The translations under genes and the position numbers were made by a program. A stretch of DNA of 64,000 nt, taken from contig JAHBMJ010001350.1 of NCBI GenBank assembly GCA_018398765.1, positions 17,039 to 81,038 on the forward strand. Reading direction: 5' to 3'. Below the pieces are notes generated by a model that did not search any database, was not told where the DNA came from, and saw only the letters and a list, made by a program, of their open reading frames with translations. Below, one piece after another: positions 10,855-24,100 of the stretch. Every line of letters begins with the position of its first letter. Position 1 is the stretch's first letter. The DNA is from Chromera velia. Taxonomy: Eukaryota; Sar; Chromeraceae.

Positions 10855-12356
10855 ATATAACTTGAAATTGGAATGCATGCACGCGCGCAATACGAGCGCG
10901 AAGTAAGATCACGCAACAATTAATCAGACCCGGTCGGGCCCAGAACAAGCGCAATTAACTTTCAAATGGGGAACGGACTCGCAGGCTCTCTAGAGCGGCC
11001 ATTTTTAGCACCGCGGCTGCGCCACGGTTCCCTCCAGGCCCCTCCACGGCGGCGCCCCCTCCCATTTGGGACATGGCCCCATATACCGTCAAAACAGTTT
11101 TTTCTGCGCGCCGCAGGCGCCACAAAATTTTTTTTAAGGTGTTTCAATGATAAATTTGATCAATTGCTGATCAATTTGGTTCAACTTACCTCAGAAAAGG
11201 TAAAGACCAGAACAATCACGCCATGGTTCCTCCCTTTTCTTCAAGGTTTTACAACTGCGGCATGCTGCGGTGCGCCCTACGGGAGCTCTGCGGCGCTTGG
11301 TGCCGCTCCGCGGCACCGTGACGTTTGACCATAAACGCCGTGGTGTCTAAAAAGCCTAGAACGGAGCGCCGCGGTGCGCGCCGCAGTGCGCGCCCCTTAT
11401 TAATCTGTGGCGTATAGTCTCAAAGCAGCTTTTGTAAACTTGTCTCTGCCTGTCTGCGCCTGTCTGGCTTTTTTTTCTCAGCAAGTTAGGGGCAATGGCC
11501 GAATCGATGAACAGACGCGTTGTTAGACAATCGGACAAACTAGGCTAGATCCACCCCTTATATATGGGGACGCGGCATGCATAACAAAACCCTCAATCAT
11601 CGCACCTCCCTAACACTACAAACCACTTGAAAACAGAACATTCAAGTTCATCCGCATCAGTAGAATGGCTGATCAAGTCTGTCCGTACCTGCAGCACGGC
11701 CGATGAAGTCGTCCGTGAAAGCGACTTAAAATATAGCCCCTAGCAGCCCCGGGGCCCATGTACTAAGATGATGAGAAAACTAGTCAAAGGACACCATCGA
11801 TACGCTGTGTTGCAAACCGTTATAAGTATATTAATTATCTTTAGATTGAGCTCAGATCTTTAAATTGAATTCAGATTCAAGACATATAGTCCGCACTTGC
11901 AGCACAGACTTTCAAAACATAGTCCACGCATGCGATATAGATTTTCAAGACATATAGTCCGCATATGTGACATAGATTTTCAAGATATAGTCCAAACCTG
12001 CGGCGCAGACTTTCAAGTCTATCCACCAGAATGAAAAAAAATTTAAGTGGCTTATAGTATCAGGGAGGTAAATCATCGTTTAATTATGTTTAATAATAAT
12101 TAAGCTAAATAATTAAGTTACCTAAGTATAAATTAGTACTGTCCTACTTCAAGCAGCTGTAAGGTTCGATTCTAGATGGTCCCTGCTCTATCAGTAAGGA
12201 AAGCAACGACTGTTCTACTCAGGAGCCACAACTGCTTCCGCCTGTGATCAGAGGCCATATCAATCTTCTATATTTGAATTCATTTGCGTGAAAAAGCAAA
12301 ATTATGCATGCACGTGCCAACGACTCATCATACGCGCATACGTATAGTTGGATTTA
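10855..12356 (+). repeat. Dispersed repeat complex, copy A
   Basis: Two parts match the complex at about 19893-20760. The GC-rich part (10855-11400) contains GACCCGGTCGGGCC and repeated GGAGCGCCGCGGTGCGC-type words, matching about 20523-20720. The second part (about 11940-12356) matches about 19999-20417 at high identity, including CATGCACGTGCCAACGACTC. The order of the two parts is reversed between copies although both are direct. A GGTTCGATTCT word resembling a pol III B box lies near 12163. Probably non-autonomous transposon sequence; I do not recognise the family. Confidence 0.7.
11870..12020 (+). repeat. ~36-bp minisatellite inside the repeat complex
   Basis: Four imperfect units of about 35-36 bp follow the pattern ATAGTCCGCAC(T/A)TG...(C/A)ATAGA(T/C)TTTCAAGAC. 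The homologous place in copy B (about 19999-20080) holds about two to three units, so copy number differs between the two complexes. Confidence 0.7.
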
Positions 12357-12459
12357 GCTGGGGATGCCCACCATCCGCCAAGGCACAAACACAAAAAGGC
12401 CATCACACAGAGAGACACAGGTATTCTTAGCCAGAACTCAAGTATACAATACGTGTGCG

Positions 12460-12501
12460 CCCCCCCCCCCCCNNNNNNNNNNNNNNNNNNNCCCCCCCCC
12501 C
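12460..12501. other. Assembly gap in a poly-C run
   Basis: Nineteen N bases (12473-12491) are embedded in a run of C on both sides. The N tract marks unresolved homopolymer length, not a biological feature. Apparent reading frames across it are artefacts. Confidence 0.98.
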
Positions 12502-13733
12502 TTCGTTTGTGCCACTGCTCTTCCTCTATCACTTCAGGCAATTGTTGCAGGATAAGACACACCCGCCTAGAAACAGGCAATCAGATAAAATGCTTAAAGA
12601 ACTCAGATACATCAGTAAAAGAAAGACCTTACATTCATAATCTAAACGAATCTAAAGCGTTCAAGAAAAGATACTTCACGTAACCATGAATCAATTAAGT
12701 CGGAATCTGCAGTCCGTGCAACCACTCGTAGAAACTCAGGCTGTTGTTTTAGAAAGGAAAAACACCACCTCAACGATAACAATTCAATGAAAATAAAAGA
12801 TAACTCCCTGACCATCAGACCACAAAGCAATACAATGCAAATTAGGTGGGAGAAGCAAACGACACACATGGCCAGAGATTAGACCAGCATGTGAAGAACG
12901 ACTCATAACGTATGCAATCCCATGGACAAAACGAGGGTGAGGGAGTGAAATCGAAGTTAGTGCCAAAGAATTGAAGCCATGCTCAGTAAACACACCCTCC
13001 AACAATAAAGAAAACACAGTTTTGTTTGAGTTCCTAGGGTAAAATAAAACGATCTCTGTGGTAGACTGCAAACAAAAAAGGGAAAGCCTCAACTGTTATA
13101 ATCCTTAACACTTCCTGTCCTCCTTGCTTCTCTAACACATATGAATTATGGTAAAAATCACTTTAAATCAGGCCGTTGCAAGGATAACATCAAAGGACCA
13201 GAATTCAGGAAGTCAGGTGAAACAGAACGAGATATAACAGTACGATCGTCCATATACCTCCGCACCCACCACATAGGTGAGACTGAGGACCAAGACGGCA
13301 AGCCCGAAGAAAGAGCCCTGATTCTCTCTTTCCACGCTGTATACAGAGTATGTAATACACCCTCGCCCCTCCCGGAGAACAGGGACTCCTTTGAGGGAAA
13401 CCTTCAATCTGAGCAACTTTCATGCCAAGCACCTTAATCATATTTGAATCAAAATCCATCCTAATCAATTCTGATAAAAGAAATAGGAAGACAGAAGTGG
13501 AATTAGGGTGATTGCTGTGGGGAGACAAAAAGACTTCTGGACAGTGTTACTTCCGAATATTTCTCATCATCCACGACCCCCCTTAGCTGGACCCGCAGGT
13601 CTAACTAATCGAGAGCCCCCTTTTCTTAAACACCGGGAGCGGACCCAGCTCATCATTCCACCTGTACCCACCTATCCCCGGCGGCCTGTCTCACCACACG
13701 TCTGATAGAAGGCATCATCATCTAGACCGTCTA
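12502..13733. other. Gene-poor stretch with unrecognised open frames
   Basis: Several modest minus-strand open frames (for example 12784-13092 and 13205-13528) have hydrophobic, cysteine-rich translations without a domain I can name. No splice-consistent gene model emerges, and I see no terminal repeats apart from the LTR element that starts at 13734. Confidence 0.4.
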
Positions 13734-14052
13734 TGTGAGGGGCGTGCCTGGGGCTGAGATGTCGGGCTGTACATGTAGCGGCGCGAGAGGTGCTGCCGGG
13801 GCGTGAGCGCATATAGTATAGGTACCGGGGCCGGCTCGGAGACGGCTTGCCGCCAGGCCACGAGCGTGCGCGATCATATCGATTTTAGTGAAGGCTGCTA
13901 TGGGACGAGGCCAAATAAATGCAGTTAATAGTTCGAGCAGCCTGGTGCATGAAGTGATCAACAGACTGTTTGACTGGCTAGATTGAATACTGACGCCTCT
14001 AGGTCACCCGTACCTTTGGACCACCATATAGTATTGTACTGTTCATCTTATA
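13734..14052 (+). repeat. 5' LTR
   Basis: Long terminal repeat, about 90% identical to 19425-19743 and in the same orientation. The preceding GTCTA is repeated after the 3' LTR. Differences between the LTRs are nearly all C/T or G/A. Confidence 0.93.
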
Positions 14053-17000
14053 GTTGGCAGTTAGAGCCTCTTTCCAGCCTCAGATAAAGGTGGAGAGAAA
14101 AGTTTTCAAGTGTCGCTTCAGACTGAGAATTGCTCTTCCTTCCTTCGGCTCGATATGCTGATGGAAGGTGTGCAGAATGTTGGGGCTCCGGGCATTCCAG
14201 AAGTGTTTGGAGCCCTTGAAACATTGTCCAATTCGATGTGCATCGTTCAAGAAACGCAAGCCTTGCAGAGTTAACAATTAACTTTGCAGGGACAGGCTTT
14301 GGAGGCATAAGGACAGGCTATTCAAGCTGTACAATCAGGCCTTTCTCTATCGTCCTAGGTTTCCCCTCCGATCCTTCAGAGCTCGCCTGCTGGTGCGAGC
14401 ACTGACACTGGTCCTGGTCACTACACGAGCAAGGTTGTGGAGCTTCCCGCCAAGCTGGTGTTCTCTGGTAAGAGGAAGGAGCTTCAGAGATGGCTGAAGG
14501 ACGTAGAAGACTTCTTTGAGCTGAACGAGGTGAAGGAATCGAAGAAAATGAAGATGGCGAAAGGCCGGCTACCGGCCTATTTGAAGGAATGGTATGAGAA
14601 GTACGAGGAGGAGCATGGAGTGTTCTCGAACTAGGAGTCGCTGAAGACTGAACTCACGGAGAGACTGAAGGTGACCATGGAGAGGAGTATCGCTCAGGCA
14701 AAGCTTCAGGCACTTCGCTGTACTGAAGCCTTAGGGGTCGAGAAGTACAATGAGGCCTTCTCTCAGTTGGTGAGCCAGCTTCCCCACCTGTGGGAGGAAG
14801 ACGTTGTCGAGGACTACATCAAGGGACTGCCAAACTCTATCGCTCTCGACGTTGTGAAGGCGAAGACACACACGCTGTTAGAGATACAGAAGGAGGCAGC
14901 CGAGATCGAAGCCTTCCTCTCCTCCCAAGCGAAAGGTGGCGGACACCAAGATTTCCGTCTACGCATTCCCGAGAGTGGAAAAGTGAGCGGTCAAAGTAAC
15001 CAGCCGCTTGTCTCTGAGGAAGGGCCCGTCCCCATGGATTTGTGTGGGGTCCGTTCGCTCCCACCACCACTCACGCCAGACGAGAGAACCCGTTACATCC
15101 GGGAAGGACGGTGCTTCCGTTGCCGCCTGTTTGGCCATAATGCTAACAGATGCCCAGGGCCACAGGGCTGAGCAAATTATGGCAACTCTCGTGCAGACTC
15201 GTGGAGATGGAGGCAAGGAGGAGAAAGGCAGTGGGCATGCGGTGGTAATCCCCAGCAGGGTTCCTCCTTTCAGGCGCAGTGGAGGGGGGGACACAGAGAC
15301 TCAGGCCCTTGGGGCAGAGGATATGGTGGTCATGGAAAGCGTGGAGGTGGCCGTGACGGTGGACGATCTGGAGTCCGGACAATCTACGGGGGCTATGAAG
15401 AGGGAAAAGTGCCCCCGACACGTGGTCAGTGTGGTCAGTGCACAGAAATATATGGGGATCCCTAAGAGTTTGACATTCCCATCGAACACATAAACACGTG
15501 TAACACAGAGTTAAATTCCGCTCTCGATTTGTTCTCTGATTTGGACTTTCATCCAGGGTTGTTTGTGTACTCTGGCTGAGTGGCGGGTATGCCTGTCAGA
15601 GTTTTGGTTGACTCCAGAGCGGATGATATTTATCTAGATCGCAGATTTGCCCGTGCTCACCGCATCCATATGTGTAGATTGAGACGACCAACTCCGGTAC
15701 GTGGGGCGCTGAAAGCTTCGAAAAAGGCAATCAAAACGCGAACGGTTCAGGAGTGTGCGCCCTCTGTGCCGGTCAGCATCCAAGGGTACCAAAAGACAGT
15801 AGGTGCCATGCTGGCCGACTTAGAGGAATATGATTTAATTTTGGGAACAAAGTAGGGGTGTGAGTATGAGCCAGAGTTACAGTGGTCGTCTCAAAGTCTG
15901 CGTTTTTGGTTCAAGGGGAAATTGATTTACTTGGTGCCTGATGCAGAGCTTGAAGAGGAGGAGGAATTTTCAGATTGTCCCCCTCTTCTCTCTTCTATGT
16001 AGGCACGCCGAGCAATCCAGAAGGGGGCGGTCTGCCACATTTTGTGGTTGCAGACAAGAAGGTGCATGTCAGGTTCAAGGGCTTCATAAAATACATGAGG
16101 GGGAAAAGAATGTGGAGATGAAGGAAAAAGGAAAGGGGAGTAGTGAGACAGTGAATGACTTTCTTTCTTCACTCCCGGCTGACTATCCTGTTTTCTCTTC
16201 GCCTGATTTGAGTGAGGTGCATGAGTTTCTTTAAAAACCGTCCGTGCCTGTCGACGTGAAAAGAATTATGGTGGAGAATGCAACTCTCTTTCCTGACTCT
16301 CTTTCAGGATTACCTCCGTCTCGGGGCGAGGGGCTGGATTTCAAGATCGATTTGGAACCCGGCCACCTACCCCCAGCTTGCCCACCTTACCGTCTTTCTC
16401 TTGGTGAGTTGGATGAGCTGAGAAAGCAGGTAGATATATATTTGAAACAGGGATTCATTCGCCCATCATGCTCTCCGTATGCAGCTCCAGTGTTGTTTGT
16501 ACAGAAGAAAGACGGAAGCATGAGGATGTGTTATGATTACACAGGACTGAACAGAATTACAATCAAAGACAAACACCCACTCCCTCACCTACAAGACCTC
16601 ATTGATCGGCTGCATGGGGCCAAATTCTTCACTGCACTTGATCTCAGACAGTACTACCATCAAATGAGAGTAAGAGAGGGAGACATCCAGAAAACAGCAT
16701 TTACGACATGGTGGAAATTCCGAGTGGTTGGTTATCTCTTTTGGGTTGACAAACGCTCCACCGGCAGCAATGAGACTCATTTAGTATATATTGCGTGAGT
16801 GTTTGGATCGATACGTGTCGGTTTTTATTGACAATATTTTGATTTATTCGCGGACAAGAGAAGAGCATGTAAGGCATGTGTCTCGGGTTTTGTTTTTGTT
16901 GAGACAAGCAAAATTGTTCACGAAGCTTTCAAAATGTCATTTTTTTCAAAGAGAGGTTGTTTTTTTTTATTGAAGATTTCAGAAAAGGGAGTGAGGCTAG

Positions 17001-19424
17001 AGAGAAGTAAAATAGAGGAAATTGAGAACTGGCCTGTACCAAAGAGCATGAGTGAATTATATTCTTTTCTTGGCTTGGCGTCATGGGTGAGAAGATTTAT
17101 TTTTGAGTTCAGTAAGAAGGCTGCTCCGATGTATCGCTTGCTGAAAAAGAAAGTGAAGTTTGAATGGAAAAAAGAGCAGCAAGCGAGCTTCGAGATAGTG
17201 AAGGAAGCCGTAAAAAAAGTGACGGAATTGTTTGTTCCCGAACCCACCTGCCCGTTTGAGGTCTTTGCAGATGCCTGCGAAAAGACCTCAACGCTCGGGG
17301 TGGTGTTGATGCAGAATGAATCTTTGAAAACGATCACGTCGACTGCTGATCAGATACAAATGTCTCCACACATGCGTCGTTGGGTGATGTTGTTTGATCA
17401 GATTGGAATCGTTCCTCGCTATGTGCCGGGATCAAAAAATCGGGTGGCGGATGCATTGAGTAGAAAGCCAGTGAGAGAGACAGAGGCAAACAGAGAGACA
17501 GAGGAGAAGAGAGAGACAGAGGCAAACAGAGAGACAGAGGAGAATAGAAAAACAGAGAAGAAAAGAAAGACAGAGGAGGAAAGAGAAAACGTTGAGGAAA
17601 AGAGTGAAGAAGAAGAAGAAGAAGAAGACAGAGAGAAAAGAATTCTGGCGGGAATAGAAATAAGAGTGGACATGGATAAAGAGTTCCTGAGAGAGATAAA
17701 GAGAAGATACAAGAAGGAAACATTCTTTCAGGAACTGTGTGAGGTGCTTAGGCATCCAGAAGAGCCGGTGCCTTGACACTTGAGAATAAGAATTCAATCA
17801 TTCACTTTCATGGATGGCCTCCTGTATTTCAAAAATCGTCTGGCCATCCCTACTGATATATTGCAGAGAAAGATCATCTCAGAACACCACGACACCATGT
17901 TGAGCGGACACCTAGGGCCAGAGAAGACTTTCTTGAAGGTGGACAGCAAGTTTTACTGGCCTAACATGTACCGCTCAGTGAAGAAATACGTGGCCTGCTG
18001 TGATATATGTCAGAGAGCAAAGCATTTAACATAGAAAAAACCAGGTTTACTGAATCCGCTACCCATCCCTGAATTTGCATATGAGAGTCTTTCTCTCGAC
18101 TTCCTGTTTAGTCTGCCGAGGACATTGTATTGAGGAAAGATTGTGGATGGAATTTTGTCTGTGGTTGACCGTCTGTCAAAAGATGCATTCTTCATTCCAG
18201 TGTGGGAGGAGATCACAGGAGAAGAAACTGTGTCTGTTATGTTTGAAAGAGTGGTGTGTTCTGTTGGCATGTTTCGGTTGCTCGTCTCTGATCGTGATCC
18301 TTGCTTTATTTCTGCCTTCTGGCAAGAGTTACAGAAGCTGTAGAATTCAAAAATGAAAATGAGTTCCTCTCGACACCCACAGACAGACGGACAGACAGAG
18401 AGAGACAATACGATCAGGGAGATGTTGCAATGTTTCATGATGGACTATCAGGAAGATTGGGCCGAGGCTTTGCCTGTATGTAATTTTGCTTACAGAGACA
18501 CTGTTCATCCTGTGACTGATCTCTTACCTTACAGATTCACGCATGGGTTTGATCCAATTCGTCTGCCTGCAGTGCCGGTCAGGGGAAGCTCGCTGTCACC
18601 TTCTGCAGCGGACTTCGTCACAAGGCACAAGGCAAAGATCACCCAGGCGAAGGAATTGTTAGAGCGGGCCAGAGAGACAGCAGCCCACTATTTTGATCGA
18701 CACCATAGGGAATTGGAGGTTGGTCCTAAAGATTGGGTTTTGGTGCACAGAGAGTTCTTTGAACAAGAAAAGAGACCGGAAGGACAAAAAAGAAAGTTGG
18801 AGCCAATTTGGTTTGGTCCCTTCAAGGTAGAGAGAATGGTAACAAGAAGAACGTATGAGCTTATCTTCCCGGCAGGTGTGCGCATTCACCCTGTAGTGAA
18901 TGTAAGCTATTTGAAGAAGTATGTTAGAGAGCCGGGAGATCCTCCACCTGCAGTCAGACTCCCTAGATTTAAAGGACCGGAATATGAAGTGGAGGAGGTA
19001 TTGGAATGGAGAAAAATTGGTGGAAAGTCGCATTATTTGGTGAGATAGAAGGGATTCAGAAAGGAAGAATCAGAATCTGAGATGCCTTATGGGAACCGGC
19101 AGAAAATCTTTCACATGCAAAAGAAGTAATTACCGACTTTAAGAGAGGAAGAATGCAAAGGAAATAAGGCCTGGGAGTGGATAGGCATGTGTGAGGGATG
19201 AGTTAGAGAAGGAGTTAGTAGAAAAGTTAGTGAGCTTCAAGGTGAGAGACAAATTAAGTAGGCGTGGACCAGCTGGACAAAGGAGGTGGTGCTGGGCAGG
19301 TGACTGGTTGAATCTGGTCGGTCGTGGCATACCGATATCTATACATGTTTCTCAACTAATTGATGCAGGCCTGAGTACTCAGCCAAGGAACTGAGTGTGG
19401 ACGTCAGTTTGGCGGATGGGCATG

Positions 19425-19743
19425 TGTGAGGGGCGTGCCTGGGGCTGAGATGTCGGGCTGTACATGTGGTGGCGCGAGAGGTGCTGCTGGGGCATGAGCG
19501 CGCATAGTATAGGTACTGGGACCATCTCGGAGACGGCTTGTCACCGGGCCAGGAGCGCATGCGATCATATCAATTTTAGTGAAGGCTGCTATGAAACGAA
19601 GCCAAACAAATGTAGTTAATGGTTCGAGCAGCCTGATGCATGAAGTGATCAACAGACTGTTTGACTGGCTAGATTAAACATTGACGCTTCTAGGTCAGAC
19701 ATACCTTTGGACCACCATATAGCATTGTACTGTTCATCTTATA
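19425..19743 (+). repeat. 3' LTR
   Basis: Partner of the 5' LTR with matching ends, followed directly by GTCTA (19744-19748), the second copy of the target duplication. Confidence 0.93.
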
Positions 19744-19892
19744 GTCTACAGGCAAGAAAAGAAGAGAAAAAACTGGAGAAGCTTACAGACTTCCTACTTC
19801 AGCATATACAATAATATAAGCAAGTCAGACAAAAACCCGCAAGCATGTAGAAATCTCAAGTTCCAGGCTCAATAGCTGTCTTAAGAGAAGGT

Positions 19893-20760
19893 ACAATTAA
19901 GTTACTTAAGTATAAGTTACTGTTCTACTTCAAACAGCTGTAGGGTTCGATTCTAGATGGTCCCTGCTCTGTTAGTAAGGAAAGCAACTAAGAATGCCGT
20001 ATAGATTTTCAAGACATATAGTCCGCACATGTGACATAGATTTTTAAGACATAGTCCGAACCTGCGGCGCAGACTTTCAAGTCTATCCACCAGAATGAAA
20101 AAAAATTTAAGTGGCTTATAGTGTCAAGGAGGTAAATCATCGTTTAATTACGTTTAATAATAATTAAGCTAGATAATTAAGTTACCCAAGTATAAGTTAG
20201 TACTGTCCTACTTCAAGCAGTTGTAAGGTTTGATTCTAGATGGTCCCTGCTCTATCAGTAAGGAAAGCAACGACTGTTCTACCCAGGAGCCACAACTGCT
20301 TCCGCTTGTGATCGGAGGCCATATCAATCTTCTGTATTTGAATTAGTTTGCGTGAAAAAGTGAAATTGTGCATGCACGTGCCAACGACTCATCATACGCG
20401 CATACGTATAATTGGTGATGCGGCGCGCTGCTCCCTAAAGTATGATTAAAAACATAGACTCATAGAGAATCAATCATATATAAGAGAATCAATCAAAAAA
20501 AGTTGTTTTAAAAAAAGATAAAAAGAGACCCTTGAAATTTGAATGTATGCAGCTAGCCTAATGTAGCCGGCCTGGCAGGGGAGGCAGCACGTAAGATTAC
20601 GCAACTAATTAACTGACCCGGTCGGGCCTAGAACAAACGCAACCTTCAATTAAATTGCTCAATTGGGAACGGAGCGCGCCGCAGTGCGCCCCCTGTATAC
20701 GTGGCCCCGATCGTGGCCCCGTATATGAATACACTGAGCTCGAGCGATACGTATACATTC
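19893..20760 (+). repeat. Dispersed repeat complex, copy B
   Basis: Direct copy of the complex at 10855-12356, with parts in swapped order: the ATAGTCC/TCTAGATGGTCCCTGC part at about 19893-20417, then the GC-rich part at about 20523-20720. An extra partial copy of the TTCTAGATGGTCCCTGCTC block lies at about 19900-19990, so the block occurs twice here. The boundary with the dynein promoter is not sharp. Confidence 0.7.
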
Positions 20761-21158
20761 GCCAACTTGGTCTTATTGTCAGACCCTTCTTTCAGCTGTC
20801 TTTCTGCACCTTGACAGATCGGACCGAACCATTCAGAAGACAGAACAGAGCACCCGAGCAACCTGTGTAAGTTTACAGCGCCCTGAACGGAGTGTTGAAA
20901 GTGAGAGAGTGAGTGACGAAGCCGAAAGTGATTCTAACAACGCAACACCCGATCGTGATCCTTCCAGTCGATATCCTTCCGTTGCGTCAACGCACGAAAG
21001 TCCAGAACACGTGATCTCCCAACTGTCATCTTGAGGTGTAACAAGTGACCAGAATTCACCCACATCGCCTGTGTGGCGACATCTTTACCACATATTTGAG
21101 TCAAAAGACAGAAGCATCGATTGACCAACAGAACCCAGCTTAGCTTCAGAGCTCCAAG
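20761..21158 (+). promoter_or_regulatory. 5' flank and leader of dynein heavy chain gene
   Basis: About 400 bp between the repeat complex and the dynein start codon. Transcription must start here or within the repeat. A possible leader intron donor (CTGTGTAAGT) lies near 20872. No clear TATA box is seen. The first in-frame ATG of the dynein is at 21159, in a CCAAGATGGCT context favourable for initiation. Confidence 0.4.
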
Positions 21159-24100
21159 ATGGCTGACGAAGAGAAGAAGAAGGAGGTCGACCCGAGGGCC
21201 TCCTTCATTCTCAGCAGGGTCTCTTCACTGTTCGGATTCAAGAAGGGAAACTTCGAGAAGTTCAGAACCACAACCCTCCAAGATGAAAACACAGCGTCAG
21301 TCCTGTAGTCTCTCTTTGACCCTTCAAGGACGAGCAAGGCATCTTTGCGCATGTTGCTTGCGTGCGTACACTCGGGGCATTGTCGGTACAGACGTTGTGT
21401 GTCGACAAAATTCTCTCCAGTCTTGCTTCATGTATGGTTGACCGCTTCCTTGCCTTCTTCTGATGCGCACAAAAGGCCATCTGCTCTCCCCGAAGGCTTG
21501 TCATCTTCTGAGTTGGGCTGTGGTCGCGGTTCTTGTCGCCCCTTGGGTCTTTGCTGCTAACCGTATCTGGACTGCTGCAACCTCGATGCGTTTCTGCAGG
21601 CGAGCTGTCGGGAACTTTCTCGATGACTCGGACACGAACTTTGTGTTTTTCTACGCTGGGAGCGGAGAGAGCGCCTCTGCACCCAGCAGGGACCTTCCCA
21701 CACCAGACAAACTGAAGAAGAAGGCAGTGCTTGTCACTAAGACAAGACCGGAAACAACGATTGAAAAGGTCAGCCCTCCCGTGACATGGAAGAGGGGGAC
21801 TTGAGGACCCCAAACTATCCACAAACAAGCAGGGGGGCTCGCCCACGGATGCCAGCAGATCTTGTCTCCCCTTTGTAGGGCCTGTCTCTCATATTGCTTT
21901 TCGTCTCTACATATTCTCCTGTTGCTCTTCCTGCTCTGCATTTACTTTGGACCTTCCCAGTGATGCCTGCTGTACCCTATCGCCTTTCGTTCTCCCTTCC
22001 CTCCTGCTCCGATCTTTTCTGACCCCGCTTATTTGCCCCCCCTGCTCGCTCTCCATCTGCCTTTCCGTCTGCCCGTCTGTCTGTGTCTGTCTGCGTATGA
22101 AGGGAGAGAAGTCAGGTTCATGTTTCTTCCCTCTTTTGCAGGACAACATGACAGACCAGATGTTTTTCATGGAATGGACCCGCAACGTGACCGACATTCT
22201 CGACGTCCTGTGCCACTCTGTATACCTGTCCACGCTGTCCAACCCGCTGAACCAGAGGGGGTGGTCTGACCTGATCAGTACCGACTTGATGGACAAATTC
22301 CACGTCTTCCTTGCCAATCTGCATGTGACCGTCGGACTGATGAAGGGACGCACTCAGCTCCCTCTACCGCCCTCCGGTGCGTTGGCCCACCCCTCTCCGT
22401 GTGTATGTGTGTGTGTGTGTGTGTTCTTCAATTCCGATCTGGTGTCCCTCAATCATTTTCTGGTACAAATCTGGAGAGAAAGATCAGTACGCAAAAAAAA
22501 ATGTCTTCTCTCTCTTGATGCATGCCCCCCCCACTCCCTGCAGAGAACCCCGAGAAGTCTTCTTCCAAGGAGCGCCTGCACGTTCTCGAGTCCGCAGTCA
22601 TCACATGGACAAAGCAGATCAGGCACGTGCTGAAGAAAGACCCAGAGGCAGCACTGAAGGCAGGCCTCGACCCAGACCCCACAGTCGAGTTGGAGTTCTG
22701 GAAGCACAAGGCGACAAACCTGAACTCGATCCACGAACAGCTCCAGACTTCGGGGGTCACAGCAGTTCTCAAATTCCTGGAGGTAGGTGTGGCAACACCA
22801 AAAGGAAGTAGAGGAAGAAGGGAAAGAAGAAGAAAAGGAGAATGTGGAAACGACGGACCAGATTTGCTTCGTCGTGTGTTCGCTGAATCGAAGCGCTTAC
22901 GTCTCCGTCTGTCTTGCTTTGTTGCATCTCCACGTTCCCCTCCCGCATACAGACGGGGGTCTGAGTCTGGCCGAAGAAAGCTGCGTATGCCGTCAGTCTC
23001 TCTCCTCATACATGTTGGCAGTACGCTCTCAAAAAGTGCTCCCGTCTCCTCTCTCCCTGTGCAGGTGAACAAATCGACGTACGTCCATCCCTTCGCCAAG
23101 CTCCAGGCGGAGGTTGCAGAGGCCCGAGAGGAAGCGAACGACAACGTGAAGTTCCTCACCCCTCTCCTTCCTTTCGTCCAGAGACTCACAGAGGACACGG
23201 CAGAGTTCGCAGAGCTTCCGGAGCTCTTCGAGCCCATCTTTAACATGCTCCTTCTCGTCTGGAGACACTCACAGTACTACAACACACCCGCAAGACTGGT
23301 GGTCATCGTGAGGGAATTCTGCAACACCATCATCGATCAGGTAGGGGATTGACGGGCCTTGTTGGACGAGTCTTTGATGGAATTATTCCTTTGTCCGTTC
23401 GTCCGTCCGCGATTTCCTTCCTTCCTTCCTTCCTTCCTTCCTTTCCTTCCTTTCTTTCTTCCTTCGTTCGTTCGTTCGTTCGTTCCTTCCTTCCTTCCTT
23501 CCTTCCTTCCTTCCTTCACTCCTTGACTCCGTTTTCTGTCTTTTGTTGTCCTCCCGCCTGCCAGCTTGCCTCTTTTCTTTTGGTAAAGCGACTTTCTCTG
23601 TTCTATCGTTCTCTCTGTGTATCCCTTCTTCTACCAACCTCTGACCCCTCTCGCCCTCTCTTCTTCCCACCCACGTGCGCCTGCAGGCCCGTCGCTTCAT
23701 AACAGGCAGTCAGGTCTTCGAGGCCATCATCAACGAGGAGGCACACGAGGCGGTGGACAAACTCGAAAAAGTCCTCTCGGTCAGTCAGTCAGTCAACCAG
23801 TCAGTCAGGAAGTCCGCCAGACACAGATTCAGAGGATTGGTTGCTTTGCAGGTAATTTGCTCACTCAATCGGTCGTTTGGTCGGTCAGCTCGTCAAACCG
23901 TCAGTCATTCAGAAAGTCAGTCGGACAAACAGCCAATTGTCGGGCGGTTGCTCTGTCTCTTGCACGGCTACTGCAGCTTCACTGAGGTGATCTCGGCGTA
24001 GTAGGCAACCTTCATGGATGCCATGCGAGTAAATGCGAGGCGGCTTGATGACATTCGCTCCTTCAATGAATTCAATTGATCTTGTGCTTCTGCAGGTGTG

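Larger units (their letters stand above)
13734..19743 (+). mobile_element. Ty3/gypsy LTR retrotransposon fossil (chromovirus-type)
   Basis: A complete-length but broken Metaviridae copy. LTRs of about 319 bp lie at 13734-14052 and 19425-19743, begin TGTG, end TATA, and are flanked by the 5-bp target duplication GTCTA. Parts in order: gag with a CCHC zinc knuckle (about 14437-15171), an aspartic protease region (about 15580-15855), reverse transcriptase (about 16244-16970), RNase H (about 16970-17460), integrase with an HHCC-type N-terminus (about 17780-18650), and a C-terminal segment of chromodomain type (about 18840-19048). A purine-rich tract precedes the 3' LTR. The coding region is broken in roughly eight places. 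The LTRs differ at about 10% of sites, mostly transitions, so the copy is not recent. Confidence 0.93.

Noticed and set aside
12348-12683. Open frames running across the N gap
   Set aside because: They exist only because Ns and poly-C are translated; the true length is unknown.
12784-13528. Minus-strand protein-coding gene from two open frames
   Set aside because: The translations have no recognisable domain, the splice sites do not join them, and composition looks random.
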